This document shows, piece by piece, positions 40,200 through 48,949 of a DNA stretch of 64,000 bases (position 1 is its first letter; every line of letters begins with the position of its first letter). This DNA is from Kineococcus mangrovi (lineage in GTDB: Bacteria > Actinomycetota > Actinomycetes > Actinomycetales > Kineococcaceae): positions 310,001 through 374,000 of the forward strand of contig NZ_JBGGTQ010000004.1 of the NCBI RefSeq assembly GCF_041320705.1, written 5' to 3'. The translations under genes and the position numbers were made by a program. A model generated the notes under the pieces. It had not been told where the DNA came from and did not search any database. It worked only from the letters and a program-made list of their open reading frames with translations.

Positions 40200-41432
40200 A
40201 TGCGTTCTGCGGTGAACAACCCCTTCAACCCCGGGTCCGACATCGTCCCTGCGGTGTGGGCCGGACGCACGGCGCAACTCAGTGACTGGCGCGACGTCCT
40301 GCGACCTCGCCTCGCCCGCGGCTTGCCGGAGCGCGGACGCACCATCCTCGGTGAACCAGGGCTCGGGAAGTCCGCCCTCGTACGCAAGATCGCGACGGAA
40401 GCCGCTGCAGATGGCGACTGGGTGACCTCCCAGGTCCGGGTCCCCCTCGGATCCGACCCCTTGAAGCTCGTCGCCGATGCACTCCTGAAACTCGCTCACG
40501 TCGCTGGTCTGCCCGCTCGTCGGGAGAAGCACCTCAAGGACCTGCTCGGTCGTGTCGAGTCGATCGCCGCCAGCGGTGTCTCCCTGGCCCTCCGTGAAGG
40601 CGATGGGCCGGATCCTCACGTCATGCTGACCGACCTGCTCATCGAGATCGGTCGAGCGGCCGTGAAGGAGGAAGCCGTTTGCTTGATCCACATCGACGAG
40701 GTGCAGAACATCACGGACGAGCGAGCTCTGTCACAGCTCCTCATCGCCCTCGGAGACGCAATCACCCATCGACTCATCATCGCTGCTCCGGGTGACGTGC
40801 GGATCGAAGCGTCCCTCCCGATCGCGGTCTACCTCACCGGGCTGCCGGAGTTCGAAGATCGCGCCGGAGCGCACAAGGGAGCCACCTTCGCTCGTCGGTT
40901 CGCGACGACCGTCTTGGCTGCCATCGACGACGACGACCTCACGCTCGCTCTGCAGGAGTTCGTCACCCCCGGCTGGGTGGTCGCTGACGACCGAGGGGGT
41001 GTCGCGAGCATCCGCATGACCCAAGAGGCCGTCGCCGCGCTCGTCGACCTCTGTCGGGGAGAACCGTTCCTCTTCCAGGTCGCCGGACAACAGGCTTGGT
41101 ACGCCGCCGACGACGCTCTCATCACCGCCGATCAGGTCACGGCGGGTTGGAGGGTCGCCCAGCGGGAAGCGGCTGCCCACGTCGAACGAATCCTCGGACG
41201 ACTGCCGCAACGTGAGCGCGACTTCCTCGAGGCGATGGCACAGCTGCCTCCCACCGACCGGACGCTCACGCGCATCGCCGACCTGGCCGGCTTTCCGGCA
41301 GCCGCGGGCGCCGGCCCCACCTCCCAGCGCCTCGACACCGTGCGCGGGATCATCGGCCGTGGCAAGCCCTACTCCTTCCGGCGCCGCGCAGTAGAGGCGT
41401 ACCTCACCAGTGACTGGCCGACGGTCACCTGA
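40200..41432 (+). CDS. AAA-family ATPase of unknown function
   Basis: A 410-residue ATPase. The start NNPFNPGSDIVPAVWAGRTAQLSDW and the P-loop LGEPGLGKSAL (50-60) match a large actinobacterial family of lone ATP-binding proteins whose members begin NPFxPG. Walker B is CLIHIDEVQ (161-169) with the catalytic Glu. The C-terminal 120 residues look like a winged-helix region (LPQRERDFLEAMAQLP). It lacks an obvious partner gene and its codon use is less G/C-extreme than its neighbours. An Orc1/Cdc6- or STAND-like role is possible; function is not known. Confidence 0.75.
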   Translation: MRSAVNNPFNPGSDIVPAVWAGRTAQLSDWRDVLRPRLARGLPERGRTILGEPGLGKSALVRKIATEAAADGDWVTSQVRVPLGSDPLKLVADALLKLAHVAGLPARREKHLKDLLGRVESIAASGVSLALREGDGPDPHVMLTDLLIEIGRAAVKEEAVCLIHIDEVQNITDERALSQLLIALGDAITHRLIIAAPGDVRIEASLPIAVYLTGLPEFEDRAGAHKGATFARRFATTVLAAIDDDDLTLALQEFVTPGWVVADDRGGVASIRMTQEAVAALVDLCRGEPFLFQVAGQQAWYAADDALITADQVTAGWRVAQREAAAHVERILGRLPQRERDFLEAMAQLPPTDRTLTRIADLAGFPAAAGAGPTSQRLDTVRGIIGRGKPYSFRRRAVEAYLTSDWPTVT

Positions 41433-41770
41433 CGTCTGGCGATGCCAGGCAGTCGCTCCGTCGCTCCCTCCGTTCCCCGGGAGTCGTGAACAGCCGGGCG
41501 CGACGGCCCAGGACCGACCTCGCCGCCTGCCGGCGGAGACCCGGGATCCTCGCGATCAGACGACCGGGATTCGGCTTCCCGACAGGTGCGCCCCTTCTCC
41601 TGCGGCGCGCTGACGCACCGGGAGAAGTGCTGCCCGGGGTGCAGACGGTGTGGTTGACGCATCGACGGGACTGCGTGCCGGGACGCGCCGGTGGTCGAGT
41701 TGACGGTGCGGCCGGGGTCCACCGTCGTTCCACCCCTGCGGCGGCATCCTCGTCCTGGTCTCCCGTCGAT
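41433..41770 (+). other. 338-base region without a convincing gene
   Basis: Open frames here on both strands are Arg/Pro-rich and resemble no family. No strong hairpin or promoter pair was seen. It separates the AAA gene from the convergent MocR gene. Confidence 0.5.
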
Positions 41771-43144
41771 TCACAGGGACGCGGCGAGCACCTTCACCGC
41801 GGCGGGGATCTGCTGCTCGGTGATCGCGGCGTAGCACAGCCGCAGGTGCGCGGCGTCCTCCTCGGCGACGACGTAGTGCCGCCCCGGCCCGACGGCGAGC
41901 CCGCGTTCGCGGGTGCGGCGGGCGACCTCGAGGTCGTCGACGCCGCGCGGCAGGCGCAGCCACAGCGAGAAACCCCCGCGGGGTCGCGGCCAGCTGCACT
42001 CGGGCAGTTCCCGGGCCAGTGCCGTGGACAACGCGTCGAGCCGGGCGCCGAGGGCGGCGGACAGCCCGCGCAGGTGAGCGTTCCAGCCGGCGCCGGTGAC
42101 GAGTTCCACGGCGGCCTCCTGCAGCGGCCTCGCCACGATGAGGTGGTCGACGAAACTCAGTCCCGCGATGCGTCGCGCCACCGGGCCCCGGGCGACGACG
42201 CACCCCACCCGCAGGCTCGGCCCGGACACCTTGCTGAGGGAGTTCACGGTGATGACCCGGCCGTCGGTGTCGTCGCGCAGCAGGGACGGCGAGGTCGTCG
42301 GGCCGTGGCCGAGCCAGCGGGCGAAGTCGTCCTCGACGATGAACGCGCCGGCGCGCGCGGCGATCTCCAGCACGGGACGGCGGCGGTCGGTCGAGAGCAC
42401 GGAACCGTCGGGGTTGGCGTAGGTGGGTTGCAGGTACAGCAGCCGCGCGCCGGACTGCTCGAAGGCGCGTTCGAGGAGTTCTGGGCGGACCCCGTCGGCG
42501 TCCGTGGGGACCGGCACCGGCACGAGCCCGGCGCTGCGCAGCAACGAGATGACCCCGGGGTAGCTGGGCACCGCGACGAGCACGGGGCTTCCCGCCGGCA
42601 CGATCGAGCGCAGCACGGTGGACAGCGCCCCCTGGCCACCGGGGGTGATGAACACGTCGTCGCGGTCGGCCCCGAGCTGCTGGGCGAACCACGTCCGCAG
42701 CTCCGGGACGCCCGCGGGCGGCGGCACCGTCCACGCCTCCGGGCGGCGGGCCGCCCGGGCCATGGCCGAGGCCAGCCGCGAGGACGGTTGCAGGGACAGG
42801 TCGAGGTAACCGCGCGCCATGTCGAGGACGTCGTGCGAGGGGACGGTCAGGGCGGCCAGGACGCCCTCGGTCCGGACGGGGGAGGCGCCGAGGGCGACGC
42901 GCTGCCAGTCGGTGTCCACGGTCACGGTCCGGTGCGAGCGCGCGACGAAGGTGCCGGCGCCGGGACGGGTGACGACGGTGCCGTCCGCGACGAGGGCGTC
43001 GATGGCCCGCTGGACGGTGACGGGACCGACGCCGAGGTCCGCCACGAGACGGCGGCTGCTCGGCAGCTTCGCGCCGGCCGGCAGCGTGCCGGCCACCTCT
43101 CGCAGGCTGGCGGTCACGCGCTGCACGCTGCTACCGTTGTCCAT
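41771..43144 (-). CDS. MocR-type regulator (GntR wHTH plus aminotransferase domain)
   Basis: A 457-residue MocR protein. The N-terminal GntR winged helix reads LPSSRRLVADLGVGPVTVQRAIDALVADG. After a linker there is a fold-type-I aminotransferase domain with TPGGQGALSTVL, QPTYANPDGS and the PLP lysine in VNSLSKVSGPSLRVG. MocR proteins sense PLP or amino compounds. ATG 43144 is preferred over a TTG four codons upstream. A palindrome at 43154-43167 overlaps its likely -10 box (minus-strand TATTGT, eight bases before ATG), consistent with autoregulation. Divergent gene: a small membrane protein. Confidence 0.9.
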   Translation of the reverse strand: MDNGSSVQRVTASLREVAGTLPAGAKLPSSRRLVADLGVGPVTVQRAIDALVADGTVVTRPGAGTFVARSHRTVTVDTDWQRVALGASPVRTEGVLAALTVPSHDVLDMARGYLDLSLQPSSRLASAMARAARRPEAWTVPPPAGVPELRTWFAQQLGADRDDVFITPGGQGALSTVLRSIVPAGSPVLVAVPSYPGVISLLRSAGLVPVPVPTDADGVRPELLERAFEQSGARLLYLQPTYANPDGSVLSTDRRRPVLEIAARAGAFIVEDDFARWLGHGPTTSPSLLRDDTDGRVITVNSLSKVSGPSLRVGCVVARGPVARRIAGLSFVDHLIVARPLQEAAVELVTGAGWNAHLRGLSAALGARLDALSTALARELPECSWPRPRGGFSLWLRLPRGVDDLEVARRTRERGLAVGPGRHYVVAEEDAAHLRLCYAAITEQQIPAAVKVLAASL

Positions 43145-43153
43145 GAAGAACAA

Positions 43154-43167
43154 CAATAGCGCTATTG
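43154..43167 (-). promoter_or_regulatory. operator-like palindrome before the MocR gene
   Basis: CAATAGCGCTATTG is a perfect 14-base palindrome ten bases upstream of the MocR ATG and 44 bases upstream of the divergent small gene. It overlaps the presumed MocR -10 box. Confidence 0.55.
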
Positions 43168-43210
43168 AAGCGCTGACCGGTAGCGGCCAGCACGTCGGGC
43201 GGAGCGGGCG

Positions 43211-43408
43211 GTGAGCGGCCTCGTCGTCCTCGTCGTCCTCGGCCTGCTCGTCGCGCTCGCCCTCGCGGCCCCGTTCGCCGGCGTGGACACCCGCTGGCCC
43301 GGAGCGGGAACCCGGGCCGACCGACCGTCACGCGAGAAGCGCTACCGTCTCACCCCGGATTTCGCTACCGCCGAGGTGCGGCGGGACGAGTTCGGCCGCA
43401 CGAGCTGA
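43211..43408 (+). CDS. small membrane protein, hypothetical
   Basis: A 65-residue reading frame from GTG 43211. Residues 4-23 (LVVLVVLGLLVALALAAPFA) form one membrane segment, followed by a charged tail (REKRYRLTPDFATAEVRRDE). Codon third positions are G/C-rich as in real genes here. It lies between the divergent MocR gene and the SURF1 gene. No family is recognised and it could be spurious. Confidence 0.45.
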   Translation: MSGLVVLVVLGLLVALALAAPFAGVDTRWPGAGTRADRPSREKRYRLTPDFATAEVRRDEFGRTS

Positions 43409-43430
43409 CGGGACGCCCGGCCCCGGCACG

Positions 43431-43445
43431 TAGCCTGGTGCCGTG
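43431..43445 (+). promoter_or_regulatory. leaderless-type -10 element of the SURF1 gene
   Basis: TAGCCT at 43431-43436, six bases, then GTG 43443. Confidence 0.55.
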
Positions 43446-44258
43446 GACTCCGACCGCCCGGGCGCGCCGAGGGGCCGCGTCGCCGTCCTGACCGTCGTGG
43501 CCCTCGTCGTCGTGCTCGTCTGCAGCGGACTCGGCGTGTGGCAGTGGCAACGCGGCAACGTCGTCGTCACCGAACCCCCTGCGCGGCAACCGGTCGCACC
43601 CGTCAGCCGGATCGTCGACGCCGGCGCCTCGGGCGCCGCGGCGGTCCTGTCCGCGGACGAGGTCGGCCACCGGGTCGAGGTGAGCGGCACCTTCGACCCC
43701 TCCGTCGACCTCCTCGTGCCCGGGCGCAGCCTCGACGGGGTCGTGGGGTCCTGGGTCCTCGGCGTCGTCGTGCTGCCCGACGGCTCCGGCGTGCCCCTCG
43801 TGCGGGGCTGGGTGCCCGAGGGCGCCGCCGCGCCCGCGCCGCCGGTCGGGCAGGTCGACCTCGTCGGTGTCGTCCAGCCCCCCGAGGCCTCCGACGTCGC
43901 GCCCTCGACGGCCGTACTGCCCGCCGGGCAGACGTGGGTCGTCAGCGCCGCGGACCTCGTGAACCGCGTCGAGTACCCGGTCGCCAACGCCTACGTCACC
44001 GACAGCGCCCCGGCGGCCGGGCTCGAGGCCGTCCCGCCCGCCGACCCGGGCCAGGCGACCCGGCGCCTGGACTGGCGCAACCTCGCCTACGCGGGGCAGT
44101 GGTGGGTCTTCGCGCTGTTCGCCGCCGTCATCTGGTTCCGGGCCCTGCGCGATGAGCGGCGCGGGACGGGGGAGGATGACCCCGGACCGCCGCCGGAGGG
44201 ATCGGCTGACGGTGTGGACGACGGCGCAGGAGGACGAGACATGAGTGGTGCCCGGTGA
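43443..44258 (+). CDS. SURF1 family protein (cytochrome c oxidase assembly)
   Basis: A 271-residue membrane protein with an N-terminal helix (VAVLTVVALVVVLVCSGLGVWQWQRG) and a C-terminal helix (WWVFALFAAVIWF) flanking an extracytoplasmic domain. GLGVWQWQRGN, VRGWVPEG and RRLDWRNLAYAGQWW are SURF1 signatures. SURF1 proteins help insert heme into the oxidase. The C-terminal tail is acidic and low-complexity. The stop overlaps the next start (GTGA) by four bases. Confidence 0.88.
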   Translation: MDSDRPGAPRGRVAVLTVVALVVVLVCSGLGVWQWQRGNVVVTEPPARQPVAPVSRIVDAGASGAAAVLSADEVGHRVEVSGTFDPSVDLLVPGRSLDGVVGSWVLGVVVLPDGSGVPLVRGWVPEGAAAPAPPVGQVDLVGVVQPPEASDVAPSTAVLPAGQTWVVSAADLVNRVEYPVANAYVTDSAPAAGLEAVPPADPGQATRRLDWRNLAYAGQWWVFALFAAVIWFRALRDERRGTGEDDPGPPPEGSADGVDDGAGGRDMSGAR

Positions 44259-44632
44259 GCGCGGGGACGGCCGGCGGGGTCGGGTCGGACGCGAAGGTCC
44301 GGTCGGCGCTGACGCGCTACCGGGTCTTCGCCTGGTTGACCGGGGTCGGGCTGATCGTCCTGACCTACTCGCTGCTGAGGTACCCGGTCGACGCGCTCGA
44401 CCTCGGGCACCTGCCCGGCGCCGAGCGGATCAGCGAGGTCCTCGGCCCCATCCACGGCACCCTCTACATCGTGCTGCTGATCACCACCTTCGACCTCGGC
44501 ACCCGCGTCCGCTGGCCGTGGAGGCGGATGCTGCTCACCGCGCTCGCCGGCACCGTCCCCTTCCTCTCCTTCTACGCCGAGCGCAAGAACACCCACGCCG
44601 TCCAGGCCCAGCTCGGAGCGCGCGCCGCGTGA
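44255..44632 (+). CDS. DUF3817 membrane protein
   Basis: A 125-residue protein with about three hydrophobic segments: RVFAWLTGVGLIVLTYSLLR, GPIHGTLYIVLLITTFDLG and MLLTALAGTVPFLSFYAERK. The central HGTLY and the final FYAERK are characteristic of DUF3817 (YdzA-like) proteins, which often follow SURF1 in actinobacteria. Function unknown. Both ends overlap neighbouring genes by four bases, so SURF1, DUF3817 and Nudix form one coupled unit. Confidence 0.85.
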   Translation: MSAGTAGGVGSDAKVRSALTRYRVFAWLTGVGLIVLTYSLLRYPVDALDLGHLPGAERISEVLGPIHGTLYIVLLITTFDLGTRVRWPWRRMLLTALAGTVPFLSFYAERKNTHAVQAQLGARAA

Positions 44633-45459
44633 GCGACCTGCAACGGGTCGCCGTCCACGTCGCCGCCGTCGCGGCCGGCCGGCTGCTCGTCGTCGACGGG
44701 GTGCTGCCGTGGGCGCTGCTCGCGCACGGCGAGACCCCCCTGGCCGCGGCCCGGCGCGTGCTGGGCCCGGACGTCGTCCTCGGGGAGCTGCTGGCCGTGC
44801 ACGACGGCCGACGCGCCCACGACGGCCTGGACCTGCACACCGTCCACCTCGTCCTGGCCGGCACCGTGGCCGACGAGGCCGACGAGGCCGTCACCGGGGG
44901 GCGGTGGGTCCCGGCTCCCGACGACTGGCCGCTGGCCGCCGACGACCTCGTCGCGCTCGAGGACGCCGAACGCGTCCGGGTGTCCCCGGTCACCGACGGC
45001 AGCGTCCCCGTCGTGCGGCAGCGGCTCGCCTGCTACGCCGTCGTCGTCGCCGACGGTTCCCTCCTGCTGACCCGGCTCAGCACGACGACGCCCAGCCCCG
45101 GCCGCTGGACCCTGCCCGGTGGTGGTGTCGACCACGGCGAGCACCCGCTGACCGCGGTCGTGCGGGAGGTCCACGAGGAGACCGGCATGGCCGTCCGCGT
45201 CACCGGCCTCGCCGAGATCGGCGCCGAGCACTTCACGGGCCGGTCCCCGCGCGGGGTCCTCGAGGACTTCCACGCCGTGCGGATCCTCGTGCGCGCCGAA
45301 CCGCTCGAGGTGCTCGACCCCGTCGTCCTCGACGTCGGCGGCAGCACCGACCTCGCGCGCTGGGTCCCGATCGGTGAGGCCGAGGGCGTCGGTCTCGTGG
45401 GGGTCGCGCAGCGGGGGTTGCAGATCGCCCTGCACGACGGGGACCGGGGTCGAGGCTGA
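44629..45459 (+). CDS. Nudix hydrolase with an extra N-terminal domain
   Basis: A 276-residue protein. Residues 130-276 are a Nudix domain with a complete Nudix box, GGGVDHGEHPLTAVVREVHEETG (first G to last G, about 164-186), holding the metal-binding Glu residues of REVHEE. Residues 1-125 resemble a second, degenerate Nudix-like fold without the box. Nudix enzymes cleave nucleoside diphosphates linked to other groups; the substrate is not predictable. GTG 44629 overlaps the DUF3817 stop by four bases. Confidence 0.85.
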   Translation: MSDLQRVAVHVAAVAAGRLLVVDGVLPWALLAHGETPLAAARRVLGPDVVLGELLAVHDGRRAHDGLDLHTVHLVLAGTVADEADEAVTGGRWVPAPDDWPLAADDLVALEDAERVRVSPVTDGSVPVVRQRLACYAVVVADGSLLLTRLSTTTPSPGRWTLPGGGVDHGEHPLTAVVREVHEETGMAVRVTGLAEIGAEHFTGRSPRGVLEDFHAVRILVRAEPLEVLDPVVLDVGGSTDLARWVPIGEAEGVGLVGVAQRGLQIALHDGDRGRG

Positions 45460-45525
45460 GGGGTTCCCCTGCGTCGGCTGTGGTGGCAGGATCCGGCTCG
45501 CCCCCACCCCCTCGAGAGTGAGCCC

Positions 45526-47532
45526 ATGCGCCCTGGTCGTCCCCTCGTCCGGTTCCTCAGCGCCGGCGCCGTCACGGCGGCGCTCGCGGCCCTGCTGCCG
45601 GCGGTCCCCGCGACGGCGGCGACCACCCCGGCCACCCCGGCCGCGACACCCGCGGCCACCCCCGACCAGGTGCCGGACGTGCTGCCCGCCCCGGCCGCCG
45701 GGACGACCCGGATCCAGATCGGGGCGTTCAACGACTTCCACGGCCGCCTCGAGGCTCCCGACGAGACCGACGACGGGGACCCGGTCGGCGGTGCGGCGCA
45801 GCTGGCCGGGGTCTTCGACGCCATGCGCGCGAAGAACCCCCACACCGTCGTCGTCTCCGCCGGCGACAACATCGGCGCCTCCACGTTCACCTCGTTCATC
45901 CAGCAGGACGCCCCGACGATCGCCGCCCTGAACGCGATGGGGGTGGCGGTCTCGGCCGTCGGGAACCACGAGTTCGACCGCGGCTACGCCGACCTCGTCG
46001 ACCGCATCGGGGTGCAGGGCCGCCCCGGCGCGAACGGGGCGGAACCCCTGGCGGCGTTCCCCTACCTCGGGGCGAACGTCCTGAAGGCCGACGGAACGCC
46101 GGCGCTGCCCTCGTTCGCGACGACCGACGTCGGCGGGATCCGGGTGGGCTTCATCGGGGTCGTGACCCAGCAGACGTCGAGCCTCGTCGCCCCGGCCGGC
46201 ATCCAGGGCCTGCGGTTCACCGACCCCGTCGCGGCGGCGAACTCGGTGGCGGCCCAGCTGTCCGACGGCGACCCCGCCAACGACGAGGCCGACGTCATCG
46301 TGCTGCTCGCCCACGAGGGTTCGGCCGGGACCGACTGCGCCACCGTGCAGACCGAGGGCGCGTTCGGGCGCATCGTGCAGGACACCAGCCCGCAGGTCGA
46401 CGCCATCCTGTCCGGGCACACCCACCTGCGCTACGACTGCCAGTTCCCCGTCGCCGGCCGCTCCACGCCGCGACCGGTGCTGTCGGCCGAGAGCTACTCC
46501 ACGGCCGTCGACGACCTCGTCCTCGACGTCGACACCACGACCCGCGAGGTGGTCGCCACCGGCCACCAGGTCCTGGCGGTGGAGGGTTTCACCCCGAACG
46601 CGCGGGTCCAGCGCATCGTCGAGGACGCCGTCGCGTTCGCCGAGGACCGCGGCCGGCAGCCGGTGGGTTCCATCACCGCCGACATCACCCGCGCGTTCTC
46701 CGGCGGCGACGACGACCGCGGGAAGCAGTCGCCGCTGGGGAACCTCATCGCCGACGCCCAGTTGCAGCAGACCGAGGGCGCCGGTGCCCAGATCGCCCTG
46801 GAGAACCCCGGCGGGATCCGCGACGACCTGCTCTACGCCCAGTCCGGTTCCGAGGGCGACGGGGTCGTGACGTACGCCGAGGCCGCCGCCGTGCAGCCGT
46901 TCGCGAACTCCGTCGTGACGACGACCCTGACCGGTGCGCAGGTCCGGCAGGTGCTCGAGGAGCAGTGGCAGCCGGCGGGTTCGTCCCGCCCGTTCCTCGC
47001 CCTGGGGTTGTCGGAGGGGTTGTTCTTCACCTACGACGAGGCGGCCCCCGCGGGCCGGCGGGTCCGCTCGGTCACCCTCGACGGCGCCGAACTGGACCCG
47101 GCCGCGCAGTACCGCGTCACGGTGAACAGCTTCCTGGCCTCCGGCGGGGACAACTTCACGACGCTGGCGGAGGGGACCGACCGCACCGAACTCGGCAAGA
47201 CCGACCTCGAGGCGTTCACCGCCTACCTCGGACTGCCGGAGAACCAGGGGCTCGCGCCGGACACCGACCTGCGGTACGCGCCCGCCGCGGCCACGACGCC
47301 GACGCCGGTCCCGCCGACGGTCGCCCCGACCACGCCGGTGGCGACGCCGACGCAGACGGCCACCGCCGCCGTCCCGCCGTCGCAGCGTCCGTCGCGGACG
47401 CCCGTGGCGGCCGCTCCGTCGGGCTCGCTCGCGAACACCGGGACGAACGTCGCGCCGTGGCTGGCGGCCGGTGGCGCGCTGGTGCTCGCCGGTGGGGCGC
47501 TGCTCACGGCCGCGCGGCGTCGCGCGTCCTGA
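45526..47532 (+). CDS. secreted, sortase-anchored 5'-nucleotidase/metallophosphatase
   Basis: A 668-residue exported protein. It starts with a signal peptide (about residues 1-31) and an Ala/Thr/Pro stretch. The metallophosphatase domain has IGAFNDFHGRLEA, SAGDNIGAS, GNHEFDRG and SGHTHLRYDC, which supply the two-metal ligands. The 5'-nucleotidase C-terminal domain includes ENPGGIRDDLL and VNSFLASGGDNFTTL. After a Pro/Thr linker comes LANTG (635-639), a hydrophobic segment and RRR, a sorting signal of the LAXTG type used by class E sortases. It probably removes phosphate from extracellular nucleotides at the wall. Confidence 0.92.
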   Translation: MRPGRPLVRFLSAGAVTAALAALLPAVPATAATTPATPAATPAATPDQVPDVLPAPAAGTTRIQIGAFNDFHGRLEAPDETDDGDPVGGAAQLAGVFDAMRAKNPHTVVVSAGDNIGASTFTSFIQQDAPTIAALNAMGVAVSAVGNHEFDRGYADLVDRIGVQGRPGANGAEPLAAFPYLGANVLKADGTPALPSFATTDVGGIRVGFIGVVTQQTSSLVAPAGIQGLRFTDPVAAANSVAAQLSDGDPANDEADVIVLLAHEGSAGTDCATVQTEGAFGRIVQDTSPQVDAILSGHTHLRYDCQFPVAGRSTPRPVLSAESYSTAVDDLVLDVDTTTREVVATGHQVLAVEGFTPNARVQRIVEDAVAFAEDRGRQPVGSITADITRAFSGGDDDRGKQSPLGNLIADAQLQQTEGAGAQIALENPGGIRDDLLYAQSGSEGDGVVTYAEAAAVQPFANSVVTTTLTGAQVRQVLEEQWQPAGSSRPFLALGLSEGLFFTYDEAAPAGRRVRSVTLDGAELDPAAQYRVTVNSFLASGGDNFTTLAEGTDRTELGKTDLEAFTAYLGLPENQGLAPDTDLRYAPAAATTPTPVPPTVAPTTPVATPTQTATAAVPPSQRPSRTPVAAAPSGSLANTGTNVAPWLAAGGALVLAGGALLTAARRRAS

Positions 47533-47547
47533 GCGGAGGGGGAGAGG

Positions 47548-47633
47548 CTGGTCGCCCCGAGCGTCGCCTCTCGGCGAGTGGCCGCTCGCAGCGGCTGGAG
47601 TTGAGGCCCGGGGACACGTACCGGGGCGACCAG
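47548..47633 (+). other. structured intergenic element with nested inverted repeats
   Basis: CTGGTCGCCCCG (47548-47559) pairs perfectly with CGGGGCGACCAG (47622-47633). Inside, GCCGCT (47581-47586) pairs with AGCGGC (47590-47595). It lies 15 bases after the nucleotidase stop. It may be a terminator, a small RNA or a small palindromic repeat. Confidence 0.4.
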
Positions 47634-47749
47634 TCCCCACAACCATCGGCACCGGGGTGGCATTCCTGCAGTCCTCCACCGACCGGGTGCAGGCCGTGGA
47701 ACCGGTCGGTCGCGGATCGCGTCCACGTCGGGTGACGAGGCGACGCTCG

Positions 47750-48924
47750 ATGCGGGCGGCGGTGCTGGTGTCCGTCCTGGTCACCGGTCTCGTGAGCTGC
47801 CGGAGCACCGGGCAGGCGTAGGGGCCCCCCGAGCCGGCGCGGGACGTCCCCGTCGTGAGCGGGACGTGGACGCCGATGGCCCCGGCGCCCCTCGCGGCCC
47901 GGGGTGGCGCCGCGAGCACGGTCCGCGAGGGGCGGTTCGTCATCGCCGGTGGCTACGTGTTCCCCCGCGTGAGGGGTGCCTGCGGCGACGGTGGGAGCTG
48001 CGGCGGACCGGCTCCGGTCCCCGTCCTGACGCCGCGGCCTGGTCCGCGGTGACCGGGACGTGGACGCCCCTCCCGGCCCTGGCGGGCATCGTGGACACCT
48101 GCGCGACGGGTCCCGCCCTGGAGCCCTTCCTCGGGCCGGTGGGGCTGGACCCGGTCGGTGCCCGGGCGAGGGTGCCGTTGACGACCGGGGACGACGGGCG
48201 CTGGGTCGGCCGCACCTTCGTGGTCGCCGGGTGGCTGGGCGGCACCGCCGCGCAGCAGGAGCGCAAGGCGGTGGCCGTGGCGTCCTTCGACGCCGACACC
48301 GGTGCGTGGACCGTCGACCCGTGGCTCTTCCCCGACGCCTACCAGCAGGAGCTCGTGAGCGTGTGGGCCGACGACCGGCTCGTCGCCGTCGTCAAGGCCA
48401 TCGGGCCGGGGTGCTCGGACCGGCAGGCCTGCCGGCGGGTGGTGACCTGGTCACCCGGGAACGGCTGGCACCAGGTCGCCGAGTGGGCGATCGGCCCCGC
48501 CGGTGCGCAGACGCCGGAGCACGTCCCGGACCTCTCGCCGGGTCACTGGACGGGGTTCGGCGAGCTGCTGTGGGACGGCCGCCGCGTCCTCGGGGTGACC
48601 TTGGGCTCCGGCGGGCTGGTGGTGGCGACGCTGTCCGAGATCGACGGCCGGGTCGAGGAGGTCGGGTCCTTGCCCGGGACGATCTCGACCCCCGACGCGG
48701 TCGCGCTGCACGGGCAGGACGTCGTCGTCGACGACGACCGGGCGGTGCTCCTCGGTCCCCGCCGGCGGTGGGCCCGGCTGCCCGCCGTGCCCGGGGCGGA
48801 GGTGGCGGACCGGGCCGTCGGCGTCGTGGGTGACCGCCTCGTCGTGTGGGGCGGGAGAGCGGTCCCCGGGGTAGCGGGCAGCACCGACTCCGCCGACGGC
48901 TGGACCTTCCCCCTCCCCGCCTGA
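47750..48924 (+). pseudogene. broken gene for a kelch-like lipoprotein
   Basis: ATG 47750 begins a lipoprotein signal, MRAAVLVSVLVTGLVSC, with lipobox LVSC. A TAG at 47819-47821 then interrupts the frame, which continues in register as GTWTPMAPAPLAARGGAAS and REGRFVIAGGY to a TGA at 48050. From about 48030 the protein goes on in another frame (AAAWSAVTGTWTPLPAL, GRTFVVAGWLGG, GDRLVVWGGRA) to 48924. One missing base near 48028 explains the shift. The repeated WTP and WGG/AGG units suggest a kelch-type beta-propeller. Two lesions make it a pseudogene unless they are sequencing errors. Confidence 0.7.
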
Positions 48925-48949
48925 AGACCCCTCCACGAGAGGACGGGGG

